NCBI GenBank assembly: GCA_964564415.1
Contig: CAZMAV010000013.1
Location: 80,001-144,000, forward strand
Length of the DNA stretch: 64,000 nucleotides
From: JALEFZ01 sp964564415
Lineage (GTDB): Bacteria; Bacteroidota; Bacteroidia; J057
Reading direction: 5' to 3'
Shown here: one piece after another, positions 19,927-28,073 of the stretch
How positions within the stretch are numbered: position 1 is the stretch's first letter
Layout: the number at the start of each line of letters is the position of its first letter
Made by a program: the position numbers and the translations under genes
Notes under the pieces: model-generated
Told to the model about the DNA's origin: nothing
Database searches by the model: none
The model's input: the letters and a program-made list of their open reading frames with translations, nothing else

Positions 19927-20343
19927 ATGAATCATTCGCCCCAAGCCAATGTCAACCATATGTTGGAAAAAGACTTCTTCAGCCAGTGGATGGGCATTGA
20001 AGTTCTGGAAGTAAAACTGGGCTATTGCAGAATTTGCATGCAAGTTAGGAAAGAAATGCTCAATGGCTTTGGCATACTCCATGGCGGGGTGAGTTTTGCC
20101 ATGGCTGATTCTGCCCTGGCCTTTGCTTCCAATAGTCACGGGAGGCTTAGCGTGGGACTCAACAATAGCATTTCCTATCCCAACCCTTCGATGGAGGGAG
20201 ATCTCATAGAAGCTGAGGCAAAAGAAATCAGTCTGGGATACAAGACTGCCACTTACGACATTAGCTTGACAAATCAAGACTCCAAAATCATTGCACTTTT
20301 CAGGGGGACGGTCTACCGCACCTCTAGACCCGTGATTGAATAA
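19927..20343 (+). CDS. paaI: Hotdog-fold acyl-CoA thioesterase PaaI
   Basis: A 138-residue hotdog thioesterase of the PaaI clade. The helix and active-site motif FGILHGGVSFAMADSALAFA (about 49-68) contains the HGG turn and catalytic Asp. PaaI hydrolyses phenylacetyl-CoA or ring-hydroxylated CoA esters and so frees CoA when the pathway stalls or makes dead-end products. The ATG follows the paaD stop without any gap (TAA-ATG), a sign of translational coupling. Confidence 0.9.
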   Translation: MNHSPQANVNHMLEKDFFSQWMGIEVLEVKLGYCRICMQVRKEMLNGFGILHGGVSFAMADSALAFASNSHGRLSVGLNNSISYPNPSMEGDLIEAEAKEISLGYKTATYDISLTNQDSKIIALFRGTVYRTSRPVIE

Positions 20344-20378
20344 TTGCTTATTTTCCTCAAAAACCGCAAACCAACCTT

Positions 20379-21593
20379 ATGAAAGAGGCATTTATCGTAG
20401 ATGGGATCCGCAGCGCCATCGGTAAGTTTCGTGGAACCCTCTCGAATGTACGTACCGATGACCTGGGTGCCCAAGTTTTGAAAGCACTGCTTGAAAGATA
20501 CCCTGATTTCCCCAAAAAAGCCATAGATGATGTCATCATGGGTTGTGCCAATCAAGCTGGCGAAGACAACCGAAATGTGGCCCGTATGTGCCTTCTTCTG
20601 GCAGGTATTCCCTATTCTGTACCTGGAGAAACTGTTAACCGCCTCTGTTCTTCTGGAATGTCAGCCATTATCCACGCCAATCGGGCCATCAAAACGGGTG
20701 ATGGAGAGGTTTTTCTTTGTGGAGGAGTGGAACACATGACCAGGGGCCCCTGGGTGATTTCAAAAGTATCGGCTCCTTTTGGAAGAGATGCCCAGATGGA
20801 GGATTCCAGCTTTGGATGGAGATTTGTCAACAAAAGGATGGAGTCCATGTTTGGGACAGATAGCATGGGTGAGACAGCAGAAAACCTGGCTGAGCAATTT
20901 CAGATAAGCCGGGAAGATCAAGATGCTTTTGCTTATCGGTCACAGATGAAGGCTGCTGCCGCACAGGAAAACGGAAGATTGGCCAAGGAAATTATACCTG
21001 TGGAGATTCCTCAGCGCAAAAAAGATCCCATCGTTTTTGACAAAGATGAATTTGTAAAGCCCAATACTACTCCTGAGATACTGGCAGAACTTCGTACAGC
21101 TTTCAAGAAGCTTGACGAAGGGGGCACCGTAACGGCAGGGAATGCTTCCGGCCTCAATGACGGGGCCGCGGCTGTACTGGTGGCCTCAGATACCGCCCTC
21201 GACGCCTACAATTTCAAGCCATTAGCCAGAATTGTAAGCTCCGCTGTCGTAGGGGTGGAGCCCCGAATCATGGGCATTGGACCTGTCTATGCGGCTCGCA
21301 GAGCCCTGGGTAAAGCGGGTCTGAAGATGGAAGACATGGACATCATCGAATTGAATGAGGCCTTTGCCGCGCAGAGCCTGGCCTGCATTCGGGAGTGGGG
21401 ACTGGCAGACGATGATCCACGCATCAATCCCAACGGAGGCGCCATCGCCATCGGCCACCCCCTTGGCGTAACAGGGGCCAGAATTATGCACTCTGCGGCA
21501 TTGGAACTACAAGAAAAAAATAAAAAATATGCCCTAGTAACCATGTGCGTTGGAGTAGGGCAGGGCTATGCCACCATCCTCGAACGCGCCTAA
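20379..21593 (+). CDS. paaJ: 3-oxoadipyl-CoA / 3-oxo-5,6-dehydrosuberyl-CoA thiolase PaaJ
   Basis: A 404-residue thiolase-fold enzyme. The nucleophilic Cys90 lies in VNRLCSSGM, the catalytic His360 in GHPLG and the acid/base Cys390 in MCVGVGQG. In the phenylacetate pathway the thiolase acts twice, cleaving 3-oxo-5,6-dehydrosuberyl-CoA and later 3-oxoadipyl-CoA to release acetyl-CoA and succinyl-CoA. The operon position between paaI and paaZ supports this over a general beta-oxidation role. The GMSA.IHANRAIKTGDGEV region is typical of the PcaF/PaaJ group. Confidence 0.92.
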   Translation: MKEAFIVDGIRSAIGKFRGTLSNVRTDDLGAQVLKALLERYPDFPKKAIDDVIMGCANQAGEDNRNVARMCLLLAGIPYSVPGETVNRLCSSGMSAIIHANRAIKTGDGEVFLCGGVEHMTRGPWVISKVSAPFGRDAQMEDSSFGWRFVNKRMESMFGTDSMGETAENLAEQFQISREDQDAFAYRSQMKAAAAQENGRLAKEIIPVEIPQRKKDPIVFDKDEFVKPNTTPEILAELRTAFKKLDEGGTVTAGNASGLNDGAAAVLVASDTALDAYNFKPLARIVSSAVVGVEPRIMGIGPVYAARRALGKAGLKMEDMDIIELNEAFAAQSLACIREWGLADDDPRINPNGGAIAIGHPLGVTGARIMHSAALELQEKNKKYALVTMCVGVGQGYATILERA

Positions 21594-21628
21594 ATCTTCA
21601 TTCACCAAAGATTCAACCAACAAATTCT

Positions 21629-23683
21629 ATGGCTACCAAACTCGCAAACTATACTCAGGGGCAATGGCAGGACTTCCAGGGCGAAGGCATTGCCCAATAC
21701 CACGCCATTACCGGGGAAATCCTTAGCATGGTCAACGGAGAAGCCCTTGATTATGATGGCATCATGGACTACGCAAGGAGGGTGGGTAATCCTGCCCTTC
21801 GAAAAATGACCTTTCAGGAAAGGGGGCTGATGATTAAGGCCCTCGCCCTTCATCTTTACAGCAAGAGAAAAGAATATTATCCCATCAGCTTCCAGACAGG
21901 AGCCACCAAGGCTGACAGTTGGGTAGACATAGACGGTGGCATTGGCAATCTATTTGCCTATGCCAGCCTGAGAAGGCAGTTTCCTGACCAGCCTTACTAT
22001 GTAGATGGGGAGGCTGCTCCCCTGTCCAAGGAAGGTAGTTTCATCGGTCATCACATCATGGTCCCGAAGAGGGGAGTGGCGGTACACATCAACGCCTTCA
22101 ACTTCCCGGTATGGGGTATGCTGGAAAAGTGTGCTGTCAACTGGCTGGCTGGAATGCCAGCCGTAGTCAAGGCCGCTGAACAAACCTCCTTCCTTACCCA
22201 GGTCATGGTGAAGGATATCATAGACTCAGGCATCCTTCCGGAAGGTGCCCTTCAACTGGTCTGTGGAACAGGAATGGGGATACTGGAGCCCCTGACCCTT
22301 CAGGATGTCGTTACCTTTACGGGCTCCGCTGCCACCGGAAAGAAGCTCAAGACCCACCCTCGGATCATCGAAGAATCAGTGCCCTTTACCATGGAGGCTG
22401 ATTCTTTAAACGCTGCTGTACTGGGTACAGACGTAAGTCCTGACTCTGAGGAATTCAAGCTCTTTATCAAAGAAATCAGAAGGGAAATGACCGTCAAGTG
22501 CGGTCAAAAATGTACGGCTATTCGTCGCATCATCGTTCCCGAAAACATGATCGTTCCCGTCAAAGAAGCCCTGACCAGCCAACTGCAAAAAGTTACGATT
22601 GGATCTCCCTTCGAAGAGAGTGTACGGATGGGCGCCCTCATCAACCGGCAGCAGATGGCGGAAGTTAAAAAATCGGTAGAGGAACTTCTTTCAGAAAATG
22701 ACCTTGCCTTTGGCGACCTGAATGGAGAGGGAGAAGCCCTGGGTGGAGATTGGAACAAAGGAGCCTTCATGATGCCTATTCTCATGGTCAATTCCGATCC
22801 CCTGAACAAGCAAAAAGCCCATACGGTAGAGGCTTTTGGCCCTATCAGTACCCTCATGCCCTATAAAAGCATGGAAGAAGCCGTGCAGCTCGCCCAGATG
22901 GGCAGAGGTTCATTGGTGAGCACCATTGCTACCTTTGATGACGAAATCGCAAGGGAATTTGTCCTGGGAGCAGCCACCCATCATGGACGTATCCTGGTCC
23001 TCAACCGGGAATCGGCAAAGGAAAGTACAGGCCATGGTTCGCCTATGCCCTTGCTGACTCACGGAGGACCTGGCAGGGCCGGTGGAGGCGAAGAACTTGG
23101 AGGAGTAAGGGGAGTCAAACACTACATGCAGCGATGTGCCATACAGGGAACGCCTAGTAGCATTTCCGAAATAACCCGCGTCTACCAGCAGGGTGCTAAG
23201 CAAAAGGAAAGTCTTATTCATCCCTTCCAGAAGCATTTTGAGGAGCTGGAAATCGGTGAAACCCTTATCACTGCCAAGCATACCGTGACGGAGACGGACA
23301 TCGTCAACTTCGCCAATGTCTCAGGTGATAATTTCTATGCCCATATGGATGAAACCTCCCTGGATGGAACCATCTTCGAGGGAAGGGTTGCCCACGGATA
23401 TTTTATTTTATCTAAGGCCGCAGGGCTCTTTGTTGATGCAAAAAAAGGCCCTGTCTTGCTCAACTATGGCATAGAATCCTGTCGCTTTACCAAGCCTGTC
23501 TATCCCGATACGACCATAGGGGTCAAGTTTACGGTAAAGGAAAAAATAAGCCAGGAAAAGAAAGACGAGGAGGACATCGCCAAGGGCATTGTCAAATTCA
23601 TGGTCGACGTCTACGATGAAAGCGGAGAAACTGTAGCTATTGCCACCATCCTTACCATGGTCAGAAAATTGGATCAGTCATAA
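21629..23683 (+). CDS. paaZ: PaaZ, bifunctional oxepin-CoA hydrolase / semialdehyde dehydrogenase
   Basis: A 684-residue fusion that opens the oxepin ring and oxidises the resulting aldehyde. The N-terminal aldehyde dehydrogenase domain (about 1-525) has Cys295 (GQKCTA) and Glu256 (MEADSLN), at the same numbers as in E. coli PaaZ. The C-terminal MaoC-type hydratase domain (about 540-684) has SGDNFYAH with Asp567 and His572, at the spacing of the hydratase pair. The start at 21629 is chosen because it opens with the conserved KLANYTQGQWQ segment; an in-frame start inside paaJ would add 28 unlikely residues. Both activities should be intact. Confidence 0.95.
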   Translation: MATKLANYTQGQWQDFQGEGIAQYHAITGEILSMVNGEALDYDGIMDYARRVGNPALRKMTFQERGLMIKALALHLYSKRKEYYPISFQTGATKADSWVDIDGGIGNLFAYASLRRQFPDQPYYVDGEAAPLSKEGSFIGHHIMVPKRGVAVHINAFNFPVWGMLEKCAVNWLAGMPAVVKAAEQTSFLTQVMVKDIIDSGILPEGALQLVCGTGMGILEPLTLQDVVTFTGSAATGKKLKTHPRIIEESVPFTMEADSLNAAVLGTDVSPDSEEFKLFIKEIRREMTVKCGQKCTAIRRIIVPENMIVPVKEALTSQLQKVTIGSPFEESVRMGALINRQQMAEVKKSVEELLSENDLAFGDLNGEGEALGGDWNKGAFMMPILMVNSDPLNKQKAHTVEAFGPISTLMPYKSMEEAVQLAQMGRGSLVSTIATFDDEIAREFVLGAATHHGRILVLNRESAKESTGHGSPMPLLTHGGPGRAGGGEELGGVRGVKHYMQRCAIQGTPSSISEITRVYQQGAKQKESLIHPFQKHFEELEIGETLITAKHTVTETDIVNFANVSGDNFYAHMDETSLDGTIFEGRVAHGYFILSKAAGLFVDAKKGPVLLNYGIESCRFTKPVYPDTTIGVKFTVKEKISQEKKDEEDIAKGIVKFMVDVYDESGETVAIATILTMVRKLDQS

Positions 23684-23738
23684 ATTTCTGCCAGAGGTAA
23701 ATCTTGTCTAATACATTAACATTTGAAGCATAAAGCAT

Positions 23739-24512
23739 ATGAGCGATATCACCCAAGCTGGAAGCGTAGAATTGGAAGTTCATGAGGGAGTAGGAAGGAT
23801 CACCTTTTTTCATCCCAGTCATAATTCCCTTCCGGGTAAGCTCCTGGGTAAACTGGCATTTACCATCACTGAAGCCGGAAAAAACGAGCAAATTAAGGTC
23901 ATTGTCTTAAAAAGTGGGGGAGAAAGAACCTTCTGTGCCGGTGCTAGCTTTGATGAATTGGTGGCCATCGAAAACATGGAAAGCGGCAAAGAGTTTTTTA
24001 TGGGCTTCGCCAATGTGATCAATGCCTGCAGAAAGTGTCCTAAGCTTATCATTGGTCGGGTGCAGGGCAAGGCCGTCGGAGGAGGAGTAGGCGTGGCTGC
24101 GGCTACGGATTATTGCTTCGCCACAAAATTCGCTTCTGTAAAACTTAGCGAATTAGCGGTAGGTATAGGACCCTTTGTGGTGGGACCGGCTGTAGAGAGG
24201 AAAATTGGAGTTTCGGCTATGTCTCAACTCGCCATCAATGCTAGCGAATGGTTGCCTGCCGATTGGGCCAAAGAAAAGGGTCTCTACGCAGAAGTCTTCG
24301 ATAGCGCGGCGGACATGGACCAAGCCATCGAGAGCCTGGCTAAAAAACTTACCGCCTCCAATCCAGCAGCCATGAAGGAGCTTAAGCGAATTTTTTGGGA
24401 GGGATGTGAAAATTGGGACCTTCTTCTGGATCAGAGGGCGGCCACCAGCGGCAAACTCGTCCTTTCGGATTATGCCAAAAATTTCATTGCTGCTTTCAAG
24501 GCAAAAAAGTAA
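23739..24512 (+). CDS. Enoyl-CoA hydratase/isomerase family protein of the paa operon
   Basis: A 257-residue crotonase-fold enzyme. The CoA-binding FCAGASFDEL (about 66-75) and oxyanion-hole GGGVGVAAATDYC (about 111-123) segments are clear. Relative to classical hydratases (GGGCELALACD), the first catalytic Glu is replaced (GVGVAA), while the second aligns with the Glu in KLSELAVGI. One-carboxylate enzymes of this fold are usually isomerases, so it may act as the ring 1,2-epoxide isomerase (PaaG role) or a variant of PaaF; I leave the symbol open. It is the last gene of the operon, 55 bases after paaZ, and a long palindrome follows. Confidence 0.85.
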   Translation: MSDITQAGSVELEVHEGVGRITFFHPSHNSLPGKLLGKLAFTITEAGKNEQIKVIVLKSGGERTFCAGASFDELVAIENMESGKEFFMGFANVINACRKCPKLIIGRVQGKAVGGGVGVAAATDYCFATKFASVKLSELAVGIGPFVVGPAVERKIGVSAMSQLAINASEWLPADWAKEKGLYAEVFDSAADMDQAIESLAKKLTASNPAAMKELKRIFWEGCENWDLLLDQRAATSGKLVLSDYAKNFIAAFKAKK

Positions 24513-24555
24513 AGCTCTTGAGCGAATTGAAAATCACTATTTGTTGAAAAATAAT

Positions 24556-24586
24556 ACTGCCTATGAATGACTCATTCATAGGCAGT
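24556..24586. terminator. Bidirectional terminator, 31-base palindrome between convergent genes
   Basis: Two perfect 14-base arms (ACTGCCTATGAATG and its complement) flank a 3-base loop. On the minus strand the stem is followed by ATTATTTTTC, a good T-run for the gene on the right. On the plus strand the following bases (GTGGTAATATT) are poorer, but the stem lies 43 bases beyond the paa operon and could stop it as well. Confidence 0.75.
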
Positions 24587-24607
24587 GTGGTAATATTCTG
24601 TGCTTGA

Positions 24608-26164
24608 CTACTTCTCCATTTCCTCCAGGAGTCCACTTTTCTTCAAGTGGATGTAGGTAGAATGCTTGTTCTGCCCTCGTTGCTTAAATTCTGCCGTGGT
24701 ACCCGAGCTGATTTGACTCCATTCGAAGACCATAAAAGTAGCCTTGTGACTGCTATTGAGTCTAAGCTTGAGCAGGGGAGCTTCCAGGTTTTCTCCACCG
24801 CTGACCTTGGTTTGGGATAAGCCGAAGGTCTTCGATTCATCGCTGATAACCACGGCAAACATTCGGTAGAAACCCGGCTTTTGAAAGGAAATATTTTCAA
24901 GTCTTTCTGAAAAGTTCCTATTGGCTTTAGGGGGAAGGCTAGCATCGATGTCAAAACGTTGATACCAAGAGGCAGAGCTTCCATCATCCAGGAATTTTTC
25001 TATGGGGGTCAGCAAGATAAAGCCTCCAGATACAGGATAATACCTGAGATCCTGGTAGTTTTTGGAATTGAAGAGGTAGTCCAGCCTTTGTCTCACATCC
25101 CCAAGGTCTTCGGCTTTTTTTCCACTAGAAAAAAGGGCATAGCCCTGATTATTGTTGAGGATGCTCCTGCTGTTGATTTCCATCTGCAATAGACTGGAGG
25201 GTTCCTGAATGGGAAAGGGTAGGGGGTCGAAGTCGGCAGGCTTGCCCTCTATCTTTATACCCTCCTCATTTTTTTCCTCTTTTACGGCTTTACCGCCGGA
25301 GGCTTGCTTGTTATTAATTTTCCCCAGTATATCCTCAATGTCGGTGGACCCTTCTTCTCCTCGGGTATAAATCTCTGTATCTCCGACTGCCTCTCCGGGG
25401 CGGAGAAAGTCTACGGCCCCCTGTTGGTATTCCCAAACCAGGTAATTGACATCTTTCACCTCCCATTTGAAGACCTTCCGGGTGTAATATTCCTCAAAGG
25501 TTACATTGCGATCCCTGATCTCTATGGATCGGGCGGCATACTTGAGGCCGTTGCGCAGTTGTACCCATCCGGTAGAGTCGTTGATGGTGGGCTGTGCCTC
25601 CCGGATGGAATGAAGGCGAACCCTTCCAGGCAGGAGGACACCTTCTACATATCCCAGATCTATCCTTTCCCACTGAGGAGCCCTGTTTCGGCTGGAATAG
25701 GAGTACCTGCTTCCTCTTCTGGGATTTGTGTATCGGCGGGGACGCAGGAGCTTGAGTCTGTCAAAGGTCCAGGAATAGTCCAGCAATTGAGCCTGGGTAT
25801 CGTCGGAGAGGAGAAGGGTAATATTTTCTACCGCCGGGACGGGCAGAAATTCCTCTTCAACTTCATCAAAATTTCCAAAAATATCATCAGCCATGTCGGC
25901 GTCCTCACTCAGGGGGTTGAGTACCCGCTCGTCTCCGTAGGAATAGACTATCTTGTGTACCTGGTCCAGGTCCCGGCTCTGCATCCTATCCCTCGAACCC
26001 TCCCAAGGATTGAAGTGAAGGAGCTTTTTGGCGTGGTCTTCTCCACGGATAACGACGCGTTGCACACTTCCGTCAGTCAGGTAGACCAAGTCAGGCCGTC
26101 GCTGAGCATGAAGGGCCTGGAAGGAAAGGACCAGGGTCAAAAGGAGGAAGAGCAGATTTCGCAT
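24608..26164 (-). CDS. Secreted protein of unknown function
   Basis: A 518-residue exported protein with a signal peptide (MRNLLFLLLTLVLSFQALHAQ); the ATG at 26164 is chosen for that reason. No family is recognised. The first half repeats the theme of 'tell the reader a value and a code': strands such as DLVYLTDGSVQRVVIRGED and NITLLLSDDTQAQLLDYSW look like small beta units that appear three times (about 22-40, 113-135, 195-215). The middle (about 265-320) is Lys/Glu-rich and probably a linker, and the C-terminal third (LRYYPVSGGFILLTP ... RFDIDASLPP) is beta-rich with a motif reading FYRMFAVVISDES. It may be an outer-membrane-associated or surface protein. Confidence 0.7.
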   Translation of the reverse strand: MRNLLFLLLTLVLSFQALHAQRRPDLVYLTDGSVQRVVIRGEDHAKKLLHFNPWEGSRDRMQSRDLDQVHKIVYSYGDERVLNPLSEDADMADDIFGNFDEVEEEFLPVPAVENITLLLSDDTQAQLLDYSWTFDRLKLLRPRRYTNPRRGSRYSYSSRNRAPQWERIDLGYVEGVLLPGRVRLHSIREAQPTINDSTGWVQLRNGLKYAARSIEIRDRNVTFEEYYTRKVFKWEVKDVNYLVWEYQQGAVDFLRPGEAVGDTEIYTRGEEGSTDIEDILGKINNKQASGGKAVKEEKNEEGIKIEGKPADFDPLPFPIQEPSSLLQMEINSRSILNNNQGYALFSSGKKAEDLGDVRQRLDYLFNSKNYQDLRYYPVSGGFILLTPIEKFLDDGSSASWYQRFDIDASLPPKANRNFSERLENISFQKPGFYRMFAVVISDESKTFGLSQTKVSGGENLEAPLLKLRLNSSHKATFMVFEWSQISSGTTAEFKQRGQNKHSTYIHLKKSGLLEEMEK

Positions 26165-26583
26165 GGTGTGAAATGGGTTTGAACTTAATTGTTGATGATT
26201 ATCACGGATATACCCGTACAAGGCTCCTGGGCTTATTAAAAATAATTTATACTGACTCAAAGTGCCGGTTTTGTCTCATCGCCAAAAAGCTTTTTGATAA
26301 TCATTTTCCCAGAGGTTGTTTAAGGTTTATCCTCTCCGCTTACACTTGTCTTTCAAGAACGAGAATTTGCATTTTTTCTCACTTTAGTACCACGAAAGCT
26401 CCAAGAATTGCTGCCTCAGAACCTTAAAACCCTGCCTGTAAACTGTGGTTTATAAAACTGAGCAACTTCTTAAATTTAAGAAAAAATATTAGTTTTTGTA
26501 GCAAATTATCCTTCATTAGAATAATAATTGCTTCAAATTGTAGGTAGGATTTCCATAGAATTTTAGGGAATTAGCTGTTAATT
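26165..26583. other. Gene-free stretch, AT-rich
   Basis: These 419 bases lie between the unknown secreted protein gene and the MORN-repeat gene, both on the minus strand. I see no convincing gene. A 15-residue frame at 26257-26304 (minus) and an AT-rich tract at 26440-26570 are present. The stretch probably contains the promoter of the secreted-protein gene and the end of the MORN transcript. Confidence 0.5.
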
Positions 26584-27669
26584 TCAATTGCCCCGGGTGG
26601 TATTTCCGCCCACATAGCTTCCATTCTGAAAGGTTCCTTCCTGCACCCGCCCATCCTTTCGAGTCAGTTTTCCCTGTCCGTTCATGCGGCCTAATTTCCA
26701 TTCTCCTTCATAGACATCCCCATTCGGGAAATAGTAGGTGCCCAGTCCATGTCGCTTGTCATAGGCCCATTCTCCTACATACTTACCTCCATTGCTGAAC
26801 ACATAAGTTCCCTCTCCTTTTTTCTTCCCATAGGCCCACTCTCCCTCGTAGTAGTCTCCGCTTTCAAAGCTTAGCTTGCCCTCTCCGTGATATTTTCCGT
26901 TTTTGAACTTTCCTTCATACAGGGTACCCGAGGGAGAGATCAACTTTCCTTCACCTTCCATTCTTCCGTACTCCCAGTTTCCTTCATACATAGCTCCAGT
27001 GTTGAAGTTGAAGGTACCCTGCCCATGCTTTTTTCCCAGGGACCAATGGCCGTCGTAGACGTGTCCGGAGGCCATAATCAGTTTGCCTTGTCCCTCTCTT
27101 TTGTTGTTTTTGAAGGCTCCTATGTAGACGTCGCCGTCCGAATAATAATAGGTGACCTCACCCGTAAATCTCTGATCTGTCCACTGACCTTCTTTGATGG
27201 AGCCGTTGGGATAGGTCATTTTTCCCTTTCCTTTGGGCTTATTGTTGTCAAAGTTTCCGGTATACACACTGCCATCGGAGTAGGTATAGCGGCCTTGGCC
27301 TTGAAAATTGCCCTGGACAAAATTGCCCTCATAGCTCTCTCCATTAGCAAATACAAAACGGCCCTTTCCTGAAGGTTTGTCCTTTTCATAATGTCCCTCA
27401 TAGACGTCTCCATTGGCGTAAGTGTAGATGCCCTCGCCTGACTTAAGGTTATTTTTCCATTCTCCAGTGTAAGAATCCCCATTCGATAGCCTGTAGGTCC
27501 CCTCTCCATGTCGTTCTCTATTTTTCCATTCTCCTTGATATAGGTCCCCATTCTTATATCTGTAGGTCCCCTCTCCGTTCTTGCAGTTTCCCTTGCACTG
27601 GGCCTGCAAATGGATAGGAGGGATAAAAAAGAATAAACATAGGCAGCAGGTGAAAAGAAGGGGTTTCAT
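26584..27669 (-). CDS. Secreted protein with 14 MORN repeats
   Basis: A 361-residue protein with a signal peptide (PLLFTCCLCLFFFIPPIHLQAQ) followed by an almost unbroken array of 14 copies of the 23-residue MORN repeat (consensus G.G.Y.Y.NGD.YEGEWK..K, residues about 32-350). MORN arrays form a long beta-hairpin strip that binds lipids, membranes or proteins. In eukaryotes and some bacteria they act as scaffolds; in Bacteroidota secreted versions are common and mostly uncharacterised. Repeats 6 and 7 deviate (GSIKEGQW, GEVTYYY). The first 30 residues hold two cysteines (QCKGNCKNGEG). It is a single gene. Confidence 0.9.
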   Translation of the reverse strand: MKPLLFTCCLCLFFFIPPIHLQAQCKGNCKNGEGTYRYKNGDLYQGEWKNRERHGEGTYRLSNGDSYTGEWKNNLKSGEGIYTYANGDVYEGHYEKDKPSGKGRFVFANGESYEGNFVQGNFQGQGRYTYSDGSVYTGNFDNNKPKGKGKMTYPNGSIKEGQWTDQRFTGEVTYYYSDGDVYIGAFKNNKREGQGKLIMASGHVYDGHWSLGKKHGQGTFNFNTGAMYEGNWEYGRMEGEGKLISPSGTLYEGKFKNGKYHGEGKLSFESGDYYEGEWAYGKKKGEGTYVFSNGGKYVGEWAYDKRHGLGTYYFPNGDVYEGEWKLGRMNGQGKLTRKDGRVQEGTFQNGSYVGGNTTRGN

Positions 27670-27714
27670 ACAGGTATAAGTTTAGCTTAGTAGGTATGGT
27701 AAAATTTTTGTTGG

Positions 27715-27972
27715 ATGGTATTCAATAAGGGAAATAATCAGAACATCTTCCTCATTCCATCAAGGTTTTTTGGGCCCAGGAGGATAAACTTATCATGTAG
27801 TGCAGTAGGATGGCCCCAAACACCCATTCAGGTCGGGGATACAGCCTACGTGAAAGTTCGGTATGACAAGACTGATCTGCCAGAATATTTCCAGCAACTC
27901 ATTCAGGTATATGCCAACATAGATAATGAGGTGGAGGTGATTGTTTTGAGTGGAAAAGTCCTGGATGAATAG
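27715..27972 (+). pseudogene. Truncated DUF1573-type (immunoglobulin-like) gene
   Basis: The 85-residue frame matches only the second half of a DUF1573 domain. 'WPQTPIQVGDTAYVKVRYDKTDLPEYFQQLIQVYAN' corresponds to the family's 'WPK.PI.PGe...i.v.yDt....G.f.k.i.V.sN', and the usual CGC before it reads SCSA. The front strands and any signal peptide are missing: the 5' part runs into the MORN gene's upstream region within about 45 bases. No second in-frame piece was found upstream. I read it as a remnant rather than a functional gene, but a short secretion-independent protein cannot be ruled out. Confidence 0.55.
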
Positions 27973-27992
27973 CATTTCTTTTCTCAGAAGCA

Positions 27993-28032
27993 CGTTAAAA
28001 AAACAACAGGAAGGCCTTTGAGACCTTCCTGT
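27993..28032 (-). terminator. Intrinsic terminator after dipeptidyl peptidase III
   Basis: The minus-strand stem ACAGGAAGG / CCTTCCTGT (28006-28032), 9 bp with a 9-base loop, is followed by TGTTTTTTTAAC. It lies about 40 bases past the stop of the peptidase gene. Confidence 0.85.
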
Positions 28033-28073
28033 ATTCATGTAAGTTGTAGGGTTAAGCTGTTCCGCTTCCTTAT

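Noticed and set aside
25304..26182. Plus-strand frame (292 codons) opposite the secreted unknown gene
   Set aside because: The minus-strand protein has a signal peptide and the better composition; the opposite frame looks like a shadow.
26257..26304. 15-codon frame upstream of the secreted unknown gene
   Set aside because: Could be a leader peptide, but there is no ribosome-binding site or hairpin nearby to support it.
26584..27669. Possible DNA tandem repeat in the MORN gene
   Set aside because: The repeats are at protein level only; codons differ enough that no direct DNA repeat is present.
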